The notes: generated by a model not told the origin, from the sequence alone. DNA of 64,000 nt from Rhodiola kirilowii (GCA_033675215.1 CM066200.1:31418821-31482820); one strand, 5' to 3'; shown: positions 23,537-33,468, numbered from the stretch's first letter. Program-made: numbers and translations.

Positions 23537-24270
23537 TTAATTCATTCCAATCATCTCGTGCTTCAAAGTAGATATTTCCTCCTGGTGTTCCACCTTCTGG
23601 GCAACGAGAAGTTCAACCTCCTGCCATTTTTTATCTGTTTCTTCTGTCAGGCTTGCCACTGTTTCTGTGAGCTTCTTGTTCAAGCCAATCACCAATAGGC
23701 ACTTCTCATAGAGCTCCTTGTACGTCTTGGCCGAGGTCTCATGAGCAAGTCCTTCGTCATCACTGCTTGAAGCGTCGTCAATAGGCTGTTCAGACAATGT
23801 ACTGGAATATGGATTTTCACTTGTCTAACTGCAGTCTTCGAGATTGACATTCTCATGTTCTTCTTCTCTATCATTAGATTCACTGTCTGGGCCCTCATAG
23901 GCTATTCTGAGAATATCCCATGCTTCCTTGGCCACCTCACATTCAGCAATCAGTTTGAACACATTCTCGTCCACTCCATAGAATATTGCATTCAGGGCCT
24001 TTGAATTCCCAACAGCCGCTACATCATCTACTTCAGACCACAGGGCTTCGGGTTTTCGCATAACAGCTCCTTCAAGGTTGGCCATCATGGGTTCTGTCCA
24101 TCCTATCATTACAGCTCTCCAAGACCTTTCATCGAGGGATTTCAGAAAGGCTTTCATCTTGGATTTCCAATGGGCATAATTTGGCCCTTCAAGCAACGGT
24201 GGTCGGTTAGTGCTATGTCCTTCCTTCAAACTCATCTTGAACAGTCGCCGGATCACACTCTGTATGTCGA
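23537..24270 (-). pseudogene. gag relic of Sirevirus F
   Basis: It begins MSLKEGHSTNRPPLLEGPNY and continues with WKSKMKAFLKSLDERSWRAV, close to the gag of G (60053-61110). A coiled-coil stretch (TYKELYEKCLLVIGLNKKL) follows. It is broken. Confidence 0.78.
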
Positions 24271-24276
24271 GTGTCT

Positions 24277-24288
24277 GCTCTGATACCA
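24277..24288 (-). other. Primer binding site (initiator tRNA-Met) of Sirevirus F
   Basis: On the minus strand TGGTATCAGAGC follows the LTR by two bases. It complements the 3' end of initiator tRNA-Met, the usual Copia primer. Confidence 0.85.
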
Positions 24289-24290
24289 AT

Positions 24291-25439
24291 TGAAATCTAC
24301 TTGTCTTAGTCAAGACGAGTTTCAGATGGTGTTCGAATTGTGTCTCGAACACTTGTTGGACAGTTTCAGGTTGTGTTCAAACAAAGACTAGAACACCTTA
24401 GCAGACAGTACCGAGAATAGAACAAAAAGGAGCACACACGATATGATAACCCAGTTCGGCCTCGCCTACTCTGGGGGGTTTCCCATACCTGAAAAGGGAC
24501 ACAAATCTTATTACGAGTTTAGAGCTATTCGTGGACTTACACTTACACAACGCCTTGTTTGTAATAGCCTAGCCTCTAACACTCCGTCTCTCAGATTTGC
24601 AATCTCAGTTCACCGCAGCTTACCTCGATCCCATATCGGTAGGACGAGACTTCCCTCTCGGCCTAGTCTTGGACTTCTCGGAAGTCCAGTCGCCTTATCT
24701 CAAAGACGTAGCTTGATTATCGTGTGTGTGTGCGCTTTGTTGTCCTTCAAGAATAGTCTGAACAGCACACTGAACAGACTGTTACTTCGCCGTTGATATT
24801 CCGGTGTGGAATACTCAGCCGGCCGTCGCTCCTCCTCCAATCTCACGAATCCTCTCGTGTTTTTCTTTTCTCTCAGGTAGCGACCCAGATCTGGTCGCCC
24901 TAGCCTTGTATTTATATGCATAGGCGAATGTCCAAATCTGTTCCAAATATCCTTATCAAATATTTAGGAAATATTCCTAAATATTCGATGGATATTTCCA
25001 ATCCAATCTCTATGAAGATATTGATCTTTCTTTCTCGCCAAGTCATTCCGAATCTGGTTCTAACTGATGTGAGAATATTTATCTGAATATTTGTTCTCTC
25101 ACGATGACTTGTCGATTGATCCCAATCAGATAATCTCGTCGATATCTTCTGGATATTCAGATCTTCAAGAAGATCTCGATCTTTCTTTATCACCAAGTAA
25201 TTCCGAATCTTCTTAATCGAGTCCTAATTGATGAGAGGATATTCATTTGAATATCTGATCCTCTAATTTATTGTTGAGCCGACTCCAATCAGATCAGATC
25301 TTCGATCGTCCAGATTAGGAAATGGCTTATCTTCAGATCTCTGTATGCGAGTTCCAGTAGTCGGTTGAACACTCCTTGAACTCCTGCTAGAACTGTCTAA
25401 AGCCGTTTTTCCAAAGCTATGCCATTCATGGGAACATCA
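24291..25439 (-). repeat. 5' LTR of Sirevirus F (about 1149 bp)
   Basis: It runs TGAAATCTAC to GGGAACATCA on the plus strand. It is closely related to the solo LTR at 29056-30213 and more distantly to the LTRs of G and the solo LTR at 63034. Confidence 0.88.
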
Positions 25440-25459
25440 CACTCCTCTATGTATATTTA

Positions 25460-25723
25460 GGAGCACTCAAATGTTACCCCCTTCTTAGGGTGTACCTGTT
25501 ACCTCATTTGGAGCCTTTAGATCAAATGATCTAAAGGTGCAGAATCAATCTAAAAAGTGCAAGTTGTTTGTCTTTTTGCACTTTTATCTTTTACCTAAAA
25601 GACAAAAGTTTAAAATGCCAAAAAAACACTTTTTTGACAAATCTACACCTTTAGATCATTTGATCTAAATGTGCACAATGAGGTATCATGTAACACTCTA
25701 AGGAGGGGTAACATTTTAGCGCT
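25460..25723. mobile_element. TIR element M1, word GTTACC
   Basis: Ends GGAGCACTCAAATGTTACC and its inverse at 25700-25723. About 264 bp with a palindromic TTTAGATCAAATGATCTAAA in the interior. Each end carries the triplicated word GTTACC with the spacing described in the findings. Confidence 0.75.
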
Positions 25724-26527
25724 TATATATATAGGATATGAATCATATACAAAGTGTCAATCTCAGTAAAAAGTAAAAAGTAATCTAAATCGTTAGATTA
25801 ATAATCTCATTACTGATATCAATTTAAGATTTAATAGTTAAATAATTAATCAACTAATTATTTAGGAGTATGTTGGTCAATATGCATTAAAATTGACATT
25901 GTTAAAGCGTCGTTAATCCAAACGAATCCAGTTTGATAATTTGCAATTTCATTTAGGTCGTCTGTGTCTAGGTTAGGGCATTGAATTGGAATTTGCAAAG
26001 CGACGACGACGCCAACGACGGAGGTCGTCTGTGTCGATTCTCCACGGGTCTGAGAAAATTGATGGTTGTTTACTAGGCTGAGGCGATCCGAGTTGTTGGT
26101 GGCGCGCCTGTTGGACGCGGCGGCAGAGTTGAAGATGAGGAAGCCGAGGATCTACATCTCGGCAGCGTCTACTTTGGGGTAGTGTTCGAAGGGGTGAGAT
26201 GGAGAGGCGAGGGAATAAAGGTAATGCCTTGTCTTTGTTATATCAATTGCGTTTTTGTCGGTTAATTGTTAGTTGAATTGCTCTATACCTTAGATTTTGC
26301 AGTTGTTGGCTCATTTTCGCGGACTAGGGTTTTAAACGGGGTGCGTCGAATTCTAATTGGTGACTGCATTTGTTGGCAGTGTATCTAAAGTTAGCTACGG
26401 CCGAGGTACACTATGATTTTTATGTATGACAACTAGTGTCTCCTTTTTTGTTTTATCTAGAACTGATGCTTGTTGGTTATCTACAACTGATGCTTTTTGT
26501 TTTATCTAGAACCGATGCTTATACATA
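25724..26527. other. Unassigned sequence with an exon-like GC-rich block
   Basis: 25724-25960 is AT-rich with no signal I recognise. 25970-26225 is GC-rich (CGACGACGACGCC, GGCGCGCCTG, GCGGCGGCAGAG) and ends GGGAATAAAGGTAATG, which resembles an exon with a splice donor, followed by T-rich intron-like sequence to 26420. No protein family is recognised. It may be a gene fragment carried by a transposon. Confidence 0.3.
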
Positions 26528-26780
26528 AGAGCGATCAAATGAGGACACCCCAAAATGGGGTGAACTTAGGGACAAATCTCATCCATTAGATCATCACACA
26601 TCTAAATCTCCTGTGCTTTATGGGTGCACCACGTGTCCCACTACCAAAATCTATCAACATTAAAAAGCAAAACACTATTCCCTACACCTTTAAATCTCAA
26701 CCATTAGATCAAAATGATCTAATGGACGAGATTTGTCCCTAGGTTCTCCTATTTTTGGCTGTCCTCAATTGAGCGCACCG
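26528..26780. mobile_element. TIR element M2, word GAGGAC
   Basis: 253 bp with inverted ends AGAGCGATCAAATGAGGACA and CGGTGCGCTCAATTGAGGACA. Flanks TTATACATA (26519-26527) and TTATATATA (26781-26789) look like a 9-bp target duplication with one mismatch, which suggests a Mutator-like superfamily. The interior shares the CCACGTGTCCCACTACCAAAA block with other elements of the cluster. Confidence 0.75.
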
Positions 26781-26799
26781 TTATATATATATATATATA

Positions 26800-27045
26800 G
26801 GAGCGCTCAAATGAGGTCGGGTGCTATTGGTGAGGTCGTGAGGCCCCAATCTTAACCACACATCTAAACCCCCCGTGCTTTGTGTGTGCGCCACGTGTCA
26901 CACTACCAAAATCCATCAACAGTAAAAAAGCAAAACACTATTCCCTGTACCTTTAAATCTCAACTATTAGATCAAAATGATCTAAAGGTGTGAGATTGGG
27001 CTTCACGACCTCACCAATAGTACCCAACCTCATTTGAGCGCCCCC
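26800..27045. mobile_element. TIR element M3, word GAGGTC
   Basis: Ends GGAGCGCTCAAATGAGGTC and GGGGGCGCTCAAATGAGGTT, sitting between (TA)n runs. Internal CACGTG and TTAAATCTCAACTATTAGATC blocks are shared with M2. Confidence 0.75.
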
Positions 27046-27062
27046 GATGTATATATATATAT

Positions 27063-27291
27063 GGGCACGCTCAAATGAGGCCAGCCATTTTGGTGAGGTC
27101 GTAAGGCCACCATCCACACTCAGCCACGTGTCCCACTCACCCGGCCACCTCACAAAGCACGGGGCCCATTGGATGGATGAGTTTGGTAGTGGGACACGTG
27201 GCTGAGTGTGGGTGGTTGGATGAAATCATCCAACGGCTGAGATTGGGCCTCACGACCTCACCAATAGTGAGTGGCCTCATTTGAACAGTCC
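27063..27291. mobile_element. TIR element M4, word GAGGCC/GAGGTC
   Basis: Ends GGGCACGCTCAAATGAGGCC and GGACTGTTCAAATGAGGCC. It has a GTGGGACACGTGG interior and TA repeats on both sides. Confidence 0.73.
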
Positions 27292-27301
27292 TATATATAT
27301 A

Positions 27302-27530
27302 GGGGATCACTCGGTTGAGGCAGGGTTGATAGAATGAAGAATGTGAGGCACGTTGTGAGCCACTCATTTAGATGATGTGGCAGGGAATAGTTGCTTGCTG
27401 TTTACTTTTTGATAGATTTTTTGTAGTGGGACACATGGCGCCCATAATTCACGGGGGGGGGGGGTTAGATGTACGTCTCAGATCGTGCCTCACTGCCTCA
27501 TTCTAATTTGGGTGCATCATTTGAACGCTC
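27302..27530. mobile_element. TIR element M5, word GAGGCA
   Basis: Left end GGGATCACTCGGTTGAGGCA; right end CATCATTTGAACGCTC. The interior has a short poly-G run and GTAGTGGGACACATGG. Confidence 0.7.
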
Positions 27531-27541
27531 ATATATATATA

Positions 27542-27799
27542 GGGGGCGTTCGCTTGAGGTAGGGGTATAAGAATGAGGCAGTGAGACACGATCCCGGCCT
27601 TCTGTGGAGTTGATCGGACGCACGTGGCGAAGCCACGTGGCATGAGCCACCAAACGCGTTCACACTACTTTTACTATTTGCATAGTGTTTTACTATTCGT
27701 TGCCACGTTGCGCGCCCACAATGCACGGGGTTGATGGATGGCTGAGATCGTGCCTCACACTGCCTCACATTTGGGAGGTTTGCCTCATTTGAACGCTCC
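27542..27799. mobile_element. TIR element M6, word GAGGCA
   Basis: Ends GGGGGCGTTCGCTTGAGG and GGAGCGTTCAAATGAGGCA. It has a distinctive interior GCACGTGGCGAAGCCACGTGGC that is itself nearly palindromic and recurs next to the solo LTR at 29056. Confidence 0.72.
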
Positions 27800-27813
27800 T
27801 ATATATATATATA

Positions 27814-28081
27814 GGAGCGCTCAATTGAGGACACCCCAAAATCGGGAGGACGTGAGGACTAATCTCAGCCGTTGGATGAAATCATCCAACGGCTCCACGA
27901 AGCGCCACGTGTCCCACTAACTCCGCCACCTCACAACTCCACTCACATGTCCAATAGGCCCCATGCTTTGTGGGTAGTGGGACACGTGGCACATTGTGGA
28001 ATGTTGGATGAAACTCATCCAACAATCCACATTCGTCCTCACGTCTTCCTTAATTTGGGTGTCCTCAACGGAGCGCGCCCC
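27814..28081. mobile_element. TIR element M7, word GAGGAC
   Basis: Ends GGAGCGCTCAATTGAGGACA and GGGGCGCGCTCCGTTGAGG. Triplicated GAGGAC in the left end (start-to-start 19 and 8). Confidence 0.75.
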
Positions 28082-28093
28082 AATATATATATA

Positions 28094-28299
28094 GGGGGCG
28101 CTCAAATGAGGTTGGGTACAATTGGTGAGGTTGTGAGGCCCAATGTCACACCTTTAGATCATTTAAATCTAATGGTTGAGATTTAAAGGTGTAGGGAATA
28201 GTGTTTTACTTTTTTACTGTTGATGGATTTTGGTAGTGGGACACGTGGCGCACACACATTTGAGCGCTCCTCACGAATAGCCGACCTCATCTGAGCGCT

Positions 28300-28301
<2 letters not shown>
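28094..28301. mobile_element. TIR element M8, word GAGGTC/GAGGTT
   Basis: Left end GGGGGCGCTCAAATGAGGTT; right end GACCTCATCTGAGCGCTCC. An extra ATTTGAGCGCTCC lies just inside the right end, suggesting an earlier element end swallowed by this one. Confidence 0.7.

Positions 28302-28338
<37 letters not shown>
28302..28338. repeat. (TA)n microsatellite
   Basis: About 18 TA units between M8 and M9, the typical spacer of this element chain. Confidence 0.9.
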
Positions 28339-28340
<2 letters not shown>

Positions 28341-28582
28341 GAGCACTCGGCTGAGGCGGCGTTGGTAGAATGAGGCAGTGAGGCACATTATGAGCCACTC
28401 ATTTTGTTGACGTGACAGGAAATAGTACCAGAATAGTGTTTTACTTTTTGCTTTTTGAATAGTGCAGGATTTTGGTAGTGGGACACGCGGCGCACCTACA
28501 AAGCACGGGGGGTTTGGATGTGTGGCTCAGATCGTGCCTCACTTCCCTCATTCTAATTTGAGGTGCCTCATTTGAACGCTCC
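28339..28582. mobile_element. TIR element M9, word GAGGCA
   Basis: Ends GGGAGCACTCGGCTGAGG and GGAGCGTTCAAATGAGGCA. Contains a GAATGAGGCAGTGAGGCA triple-word block and a GTAGTGGGACACG interior. Confidence 0.75.
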
Positions 28583-28596
28583 TATATATATAGAGA

Positions 28597-28849
28597 GGAG
28601 CGCTCAAATGAGGACACATGAATAGTGTGAGGACGTAGGGACATATCTCACACAACACATCTAACCCCCCCCCCCCCCCCCGTGCTTTGTGGGCGGGCCA
28701 CGTGTCCCACTACAAAAAATCTATCAAAAGCAAAAAGCAAACAGTAAAATCCACTACCCAAAAATCCACTATTCTGCACACGTGGCACATTGTGGTTGGT
28801 TGTCCTCACGTCCTCACACTATTCATGTGTCCTCAACCGAGCGCACCCC
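28597..28849. mobile_element. TIR element M10, word GAGGAC
   Basis: Ends GGAGCGCTCAAATGAGGACA and GGGGTGCGCTCGGTTGAGG. The ACATGAATAGTGT spacer is identical in both TIRs. It contains a poly-C run near 28665. M16 is a close relative. Confidence 0.77.
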
Positions 28850-28864
28850 TATATACATGTATAG

Positions 28865-30256
28865 AGGAGCGTTCAAATGAGGTAGTGAACAGTAAAATGA
28901 GGCACGATCTCAGCCACACATCTATACCCCCCCCCCCCCCCCCCGTGCATTTGTGGCGCGCCACGTGGCAAATAGTAAAACCCACTACTTCGTAGTGTGA
29001 ATGCAAACGGCGGCTGTGCCACGTGGCTTCGCCACGTGCGTCTGATCAACGACTCTGGAATCTACTTGTCTTAGTCAACGAGTTCTAGATGGTGTTCGAA
29101 CTGCGTCTCGAACACCTGTTAAACAGTTTCAGGTTGTGTTTAAACAGAGACTGGAACACCTTAGCAGACAGTACCAAAAATAGGCTATACAGGAGCACAC
29201 ACGATATGATAATCCGGTTCGGCCTCGCCTACTCAGGGGGTTTCCCACACCCTAAAAGGGACACAAATCTTTATTACGAGATTAGAGCTACAAGTGGTCT
29301 TACTCTTACACAACACCTTGTTTGTAATCGCCTAGCCTCTAATTCTCCGTCTCTCGGATTTGCAATCTCGATTCACCGCAGCTCCCCTCGATCCCCTATG
29401 GGTAGGACGAGGCTTCCCTCTCGCCCTAGTCTTGGACATCCCAGAAGCCCAGTCGCCTTCTCTCAAAGACGTGTCTTGATCAATGTGTGTGTACGCTTGA
29501 TAGTTCTTCAAGAGCAGTCTGAACAGCACCCTGAACAGACTGCTTCTTCACAGTTGATATTCCGGTGTGGAATAATCAGCCGGCCGTCGCTCCTCCTCCA
29601 ATCTCACGTGAGCACTCGTGTTTTTCTTTTTACTCAAGAAGCGATACAGATCTGGTCGCCCTAGCCTTGTATTTATATGCATAGGCGAATGTCCAAATTT
29701 GTTCCAAATATCCTTATCAAATATTTAGGAAATATTCCTAAATATTCGATGGATATTTCCAATCCAATCTCTATGAAGATCTTGATCTTTCTTTCTCGCC
29801 AAGTCATTCTGAATCTGGTTCTAACTGATGTGAGAATATTTATCTGAATATTTGTTCTCTCACGATGACTTGTCGATTGATCCCAATCAGATAATCTCGT
29901 CGATATCTTCTGGATATTCAGATCTTCATTCCAATCTTCAAGAAGATCTCGATCTTTCTTTATCACCCAGTAATTCCGAATCTTCTTAATTGAGTCCTAA
30001 TTGATGAGAGGATATTCATTTAAATATCTGATCCTCTAATTTATTGTTGAGCCGACTCCAATCAGATCAGATCTTCGATCGTCCAGATTAGGAAACGTCT
30101 TATCTTCAGATCTGCTATATGCGAGTTCCAGTAGTCGGTTGAACACTCCTTGAACTCCTGCTAGAACTGTCTAAAGCCGTTTTGCCAAAGCCATGCCATT
30201 CATGGGAACATAAGACTCGGATCGTGCCTCACTGCCTCATTCTACCAACCCTGCCT
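28865..30256. mobile_element. TIR element M11, word GAGGCA, split by a Copia solo LTR
   Basis: The left end is GGAGCGTTCAAATGAGG. The right side TGCCTCACTGCCTCATTC to CCCTGCCTCAA ends without its outermost bases where a GTTACC-type fragment joins. The interior resembles M6 (ACGTGGCTTCGCCACGTGCG). The solo LTR 29056-30213 lies inside. Confidence 0.62.
29056..30213 (-). mobile_element. Copia/Sirevirus solo LTR
   Basis: About 1158 bp closely matching the LTR of F along its whole length, with no internal sequence. The 5-bp duplication GACTC (29051-29055 and 30214-30218) shows one insertion followed by LTR-LTR recombination. It lies inside TIR element M11. Confidence 0.9.
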
Positions 30257-30362
30257 CAAAAATACTTTTTTGACAAATCTACACCTTTAGATCATTTGAT
30301 CTAAAGGTGCACAATGAGGTAACATGTAACACTCTAAGGAGGGGTAATATTTGAGCGCCCCC
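30257..30362. mobile_element. Right half of a GTTACC-type TIR element
   Basis: Matches 25612-25723 of M1, including ACACCTTTAGATCATTTGATC and the end ATTTGAGCGCCCCC. The left half is absent. Confidence 0.65.
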
Positions 30363-30389
30363 TTATATATATAGAAATATATATATATA

Positions 30390-30648
30390 GAGATGCGCTC
30401 AAATGAGAACATCCTCTTAGGCTAAGAACATGAGAATCATTCTCAGCCACTCATTTTGTTGAAATGAGTGGTCCAAAATGCACCACGTCATCTACTATGC
30501 ACTTTCTGCTTTTACTATTTGCACTTTTGTCTTTTACCTATAAGACAAAAGTGCAGAATGAATCTACACCCTTAGATCATTTGATCCAAAGGTGCAAAAT
30601 GATTCTCATGTTCTTTGAGTTACACTAGTTCTCATTTGAGCGCACCCC
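30390..30648. mobile_element. TIR element M12, word GAGAAC
   Basis: Ends GAGATGCGCTCAAATGAGAAC and GGGGTGCGCTCAAATGAG. GAGAAC, AAGAAC and GAGAAT occupy the three word positions. Inside are CTTTTGTCTTTTACCTATAA and its inverse flanked by TTTAGATC-type palindromes. Confidence 0.74.
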
Positions 30649-30661
30649 TATATATATATAT

Positions 30662-30911
30662 GGCGCGCTCAAATGTTACCACTTCTTAGAGTGTTACCCA
30701 ATTACTCGATTCTGATTGGTTGATAGTGGCAGGAATAGTGTCGGAAATAGTGGATTTTTGGTAGTGCATTTTACTGTTTGCTTTTGGAAAAATAGTGAGT
30801 TTTACTATTTGGACACGTGGCGCACCCACAAAGCACGAGGGGGTTTGGATGTGTTGCTGAGATTGGAGTAAGAGGTAACACTCTAATTTGGGGGTAACAT
30901 TTGAGCGCTCC
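30662..30911. mobile_element. TIR element M13, word GTTACC
   Basis: Ends GGCGCGCTCAAATGTTACC and GGAGCGCTCAAATGTTACC. The interior shares TTTGGTAGTG and GGACACGTGGCGCACCC with the GAGG-word elements. Confidence 0.75.
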
Positions 30912-30937
30912 TCTCTCTCTATATATATATATATATA

Positions 30938-31230
30938 GAGTAAGGATCCGGTGCAAAGTTAATTTTTTAGAACAAAATTCAAACTAATCATAGCCCTTGA
31001 TCTTGTGATCTGAATGGATGAGATTAAATCTTGATTTTTTGGTGTTTTTCTTAGTGACGAATTATAAAATGAAACTGACGAACTATGTCGTCTTTTCATT
31101 TTTCAGCTCAAAAAGTGACAAACTATAAAATAATTTTAATGAACTGTAAAATAGATTGACGAATTATAGAATGATTTTGATGAATTTTGTATTTTGTACC
31201 GAAATTTAACTTTGTACCTGAAGTTGACCC
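30938..31230. mobile_element. Unrelated short TIR element in the TA spacer
   Basis: About 293 bp with inverted ends around GGTGCAAAGTTAA and GGTACAAAGTTAA. It lacks the CTCAAATG motif of its neighbours. The interior has repeated ACGAATTATAAAATG-like units. No coding sequence. Family not recognised. Confidence 0.5.
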
Positions 31231-31241
31231 TATATATATAT

Positions 31242-31326
31242 GGGAGCACTCCATTGAGGCAGGGATGTGTGGCTCAGATCGTGCCTCACTGCCTCATTCT
31301 AATTTTGGTGCCTCATTTGAACGCTC
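31242..31326. mobile_element. Minimal TIR element M15 (85 bp), word GAGGCA
   Basis: Little more than two TIRs: GGGAGCACTCCATTGAGGCA, then TGCCTCACTGCCTCATTC and the inverse of GAGCGTTCAAATGAGGCA, with TA repeats on both sides. Confidence 0.65.
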
Positions 31327-31339
31327 ATATATATATATA

Positions 31340-31578
31340 GGAGCGCTCAAATGAGGATACGTGAATAGTGTGAGGACGTAGGGACACATCTCACACCACA
31401 TATCTAACCCCCCGTGCTTTGTGGGCGCGCCACGTGTCCCACTACCAAAAATCCATTAAAAGCAAAAAGTAAACAGTAAAATCCACTACCCAAAAATCCA
31501 CTGTTCTACACACGTGGCGCGTTGTGATTGGTTGTCTTCACATCCTCACACTATTCACGTGTCCTCAACCGAGCGCAC

Positions 31579-31581
<3 letters not shown>
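31340..31581. mobile_element. TIR element M16, word GAGGAC
   Basis: Close relative of M10 with the same ACGTGAATAGTGT spacer in both ends and TA repeats outside. Confidence 0.76.
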
Positions 31582-31613
<32 letters not shown>

Positions 31614-31616
<3 letters not shown>

Positions 31617-31878
31617 GGCGTTCAAATGTTAAATGTCCTTAGAGTGTTATGTTTTTAAAGTGTTATATCGATTTTGATTGGTTGATGAAAAGAAGGAACC
31701 AATCAGAAGTGAGGAACACGGGGCTTACGGTGCACCTCCAAAGCATGGGGGTTGTGTGGGTGAGGGTGCACCGTAGTTACGGTGTTCCTCGCTTCTGATT
31801 GGTTCCTTGTTTTTCATTAACCAATCAGAATCGACATAACACATAACACAATAAGAAGCACATAACATTTGAACGTCC
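31614..31878. mobile_element. TIR element M17, word GTTATG
   Basis: Left end GGGGGCGTTCAAATGTTA; right end carries GTTATG three times. The interior is largely a second inverted repeat (ATTGGTTGATGAAAAG and CTTCTGATTGGTTCC) so the element could fold almost end to end. Confidence 0.74.
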
Positions 31879-32029
31879 ATATATATATATATATAGGAGC
31901 GTTCAAATGAGGCACGCTACAGTAAAGTGAGGCAGTGAGGCAATTTCTCAACCACTCATTCAGACACATCATCTTAATCCATCCAATAGAAACATCACAC
32001 TTGCCCCACTATCTATATCTTTTCCCTTA

Positions 32030-32481
32030 TTTTTTAAATTAGATTTTATTACAAATTTAATTAGAGAAGGGTATTTTGGACAAAATCCACCATCCCATCC
32101 GATAGACTGTAAGCCATCGCCATTCTCTCTCATCCGATAAACAACCCAGAACATTTCTCCATCTCGTTGAAATCAGAATCTGTAGTCAGTTCAAAATTTT
32201 TAGTCGTTTTCTTCTGCTCCGTCGACAGTCGACGTCGACTTTGAGTAATCTTGTTAGTTAGGAGTAGGCAGTGCCGCGACAGCAAGCTGGGCTCGAAGCG
32301 CTGGTGGTCGGATGCGGTGACGGTGGTGGGGAAAGTGACGTTCGGCGTTCTCGGTATTGGATCGGTACAGCAAGCGGAGTTTACTAGAGATTTGCATTCA
32401 GGTAAGGCTGATGCGTTCATGGAGGCTCCCACTTTTGTCGCCCAGCAGTTGCCCAATTGGATGGATAAGGTGCTGTGTTGA
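32030..32481 (+). other. Exon-like GC-rich block inside M18
   Basis: 32251-32481 is open for 76 codons (includes GKVTFGVLGIGSVQQAEF and FVAQQLPNWMDKVLC) and follows a leader-like stretch. I do not recognise the protein. GCATTCAGGTAAGG near 32395 could be a splice donor. It may be captured host exon sequence, but this is weakly supported. Confidence 0.3.
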
Positions 32482-33325
32482 GAGTTTAGGGTTTCACTGG
32501 TTTAAGTTCCATCAATTGCGTTTGAATTTCATGTTTTTCTAGTGTTCATTTTGAATTTAGGGTTGTGTTATCGTCAATTTTGTTTGAATTTAATTGTTCT
32601 CTGGTGTTGGTTTTTTCCTTCATGTGTATTGGATTACTAAGACTTGATGGCAATGTTGATAATTTCCCATTGTTTAGTACTGTCAGCACTAAAATCATCT
32701 ATCCGCACAGTCCACGTTTGATTTATCCCAATGTACTAAACTGTAGTCCTCCTATTGTGGCAGAGTCGAAGTTGTGGGTTAACTCTTAACTGTCATCAAC
32801 ATGCATTCTTGATAACTTTTTATTTTACAAATTAAGCATATAATTTGTTGGATCTCTCACTCTTTGTAGGTGCTTCCAGGTCGTGTCCACACATCAGTGA
32901 TCTTGCAGCCCTATTGAAAGCTGCCCATTTGTTTATGGTTTGTATATTCTTGTTTCAGTGGAGTTTTATTTGGTTGTTGTTCTATTCAGAGCTTTGCTAA
33001 TTCTATCTAGAAAATTTGCATCGTGAAACTAGCTCAGAGCTTACCCAATGTTTGTTTTATTTTTCATTGAATTTTGATGAAAATATAAGTTAGAGTTGTA
33101 TGGGAATTTTTATCAGCCTTGAGTTCATTGATCTTGATGCTGTCAGAAATTGAATTGATTTCTTTGTGTATGAACTAGCTTCTCAAATATAGCTGCAGTG
33201 ATATTTTTTTCTCAGTATAATAATCAGTTGCTGTGAAGCTTAATGTTTCTGGTTAGTTTTTTTAGTAGTGCATTGCAGCAGAAGTCACTGGATTGATTGA
33301 ATTTTACTGCTTGATATGTTTGCAG
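32482..33325 (+). other. Intron-like T-rich sequence inside M18
   Basis: T-rich sequence with no supported ORF. It ends ATATGTTTGCAG at 33314-33325, a good splice acceptor for the peroxiredoxin exon that follows. It may be captured intron. Confidence 0.4.
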
Positions 33326-33468
33326 TGAATGATCCATTTGTGATGAAGGCCTGGGCCAAGCCTTTCCCTGAGAACAAGCACGTCAAGTTCTTGGCTGATG
33401 GCTCAGCATCCTATACTCGTGCTCTTGGTCTGGAGATGGATCTTGGCGACAAAGGGCTGGGCACTCGT
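33326..33468 (+). pseudogene. Type II peroxiredoxin exon fragment
   Basis: One 143-bp block directly after TTTGCAG encodes VNDPFVMKAWAKPFPENK then HVKFLADGSASYTRALGLEM and DLGDKGLGTR. This is the well-conserved central-to-late part of plant type II peroxiredoxins (thiol peroxidases of about 160 residues). The peroxidatic-Cys exon and the C-terminal exon are not seen nearby, and after GLGTR the reading runs into T-rich sequence. Type II PRX genes are multi-exon in plants, so preserved intron flank plus one exon points to DNA-level capture, not a processed copy. It lies within TIR element M18. The block has no internal stop. It is presumably non-functional as a peroxidase. Confidence 0.8.

Larger units (their letters stand above)
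20342..25439 (-). mobile_element. Sirevirus (Copia) F, right-hand piece with 5' LTR
   Basis: On the minus strand from right to left: 5' LTR (24291-25439), initiator tRNA-Met PBS, gag (about 23537-24270), GAG-pre-integrase piece (23174-23509), integrase C-terminal part (about 22769-23116), reverse transcriptase and RNase H pieces (about 22070-22944), then an env-like ORF (about 20342-21950) cut by A. Family cues are the PPLLEGPNYAHWKSKM gag motif, MYGLTQAPRAWYE of Copia RT, and an extra ORF after pol as in Sireviruses. It is strongly decayed, with many breaks. Age cannot be read because the partner LTR lies outside the window. Confidence 0.85.

Noticed and set aside
30938-31230. Membership of this element in the word family
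   Set aside because: Its ends (GGTGCAAAGTTAA) lack the CTCAAATG core and the triple word.
25460-31900. Helitron or Stowaway identity for the TA-flanked elements
   Set aside because: They have inverted ends, no CTRR end or hairpin as in Helitrons, and M2 and M23 show 9-10-bp duplications, not TA.
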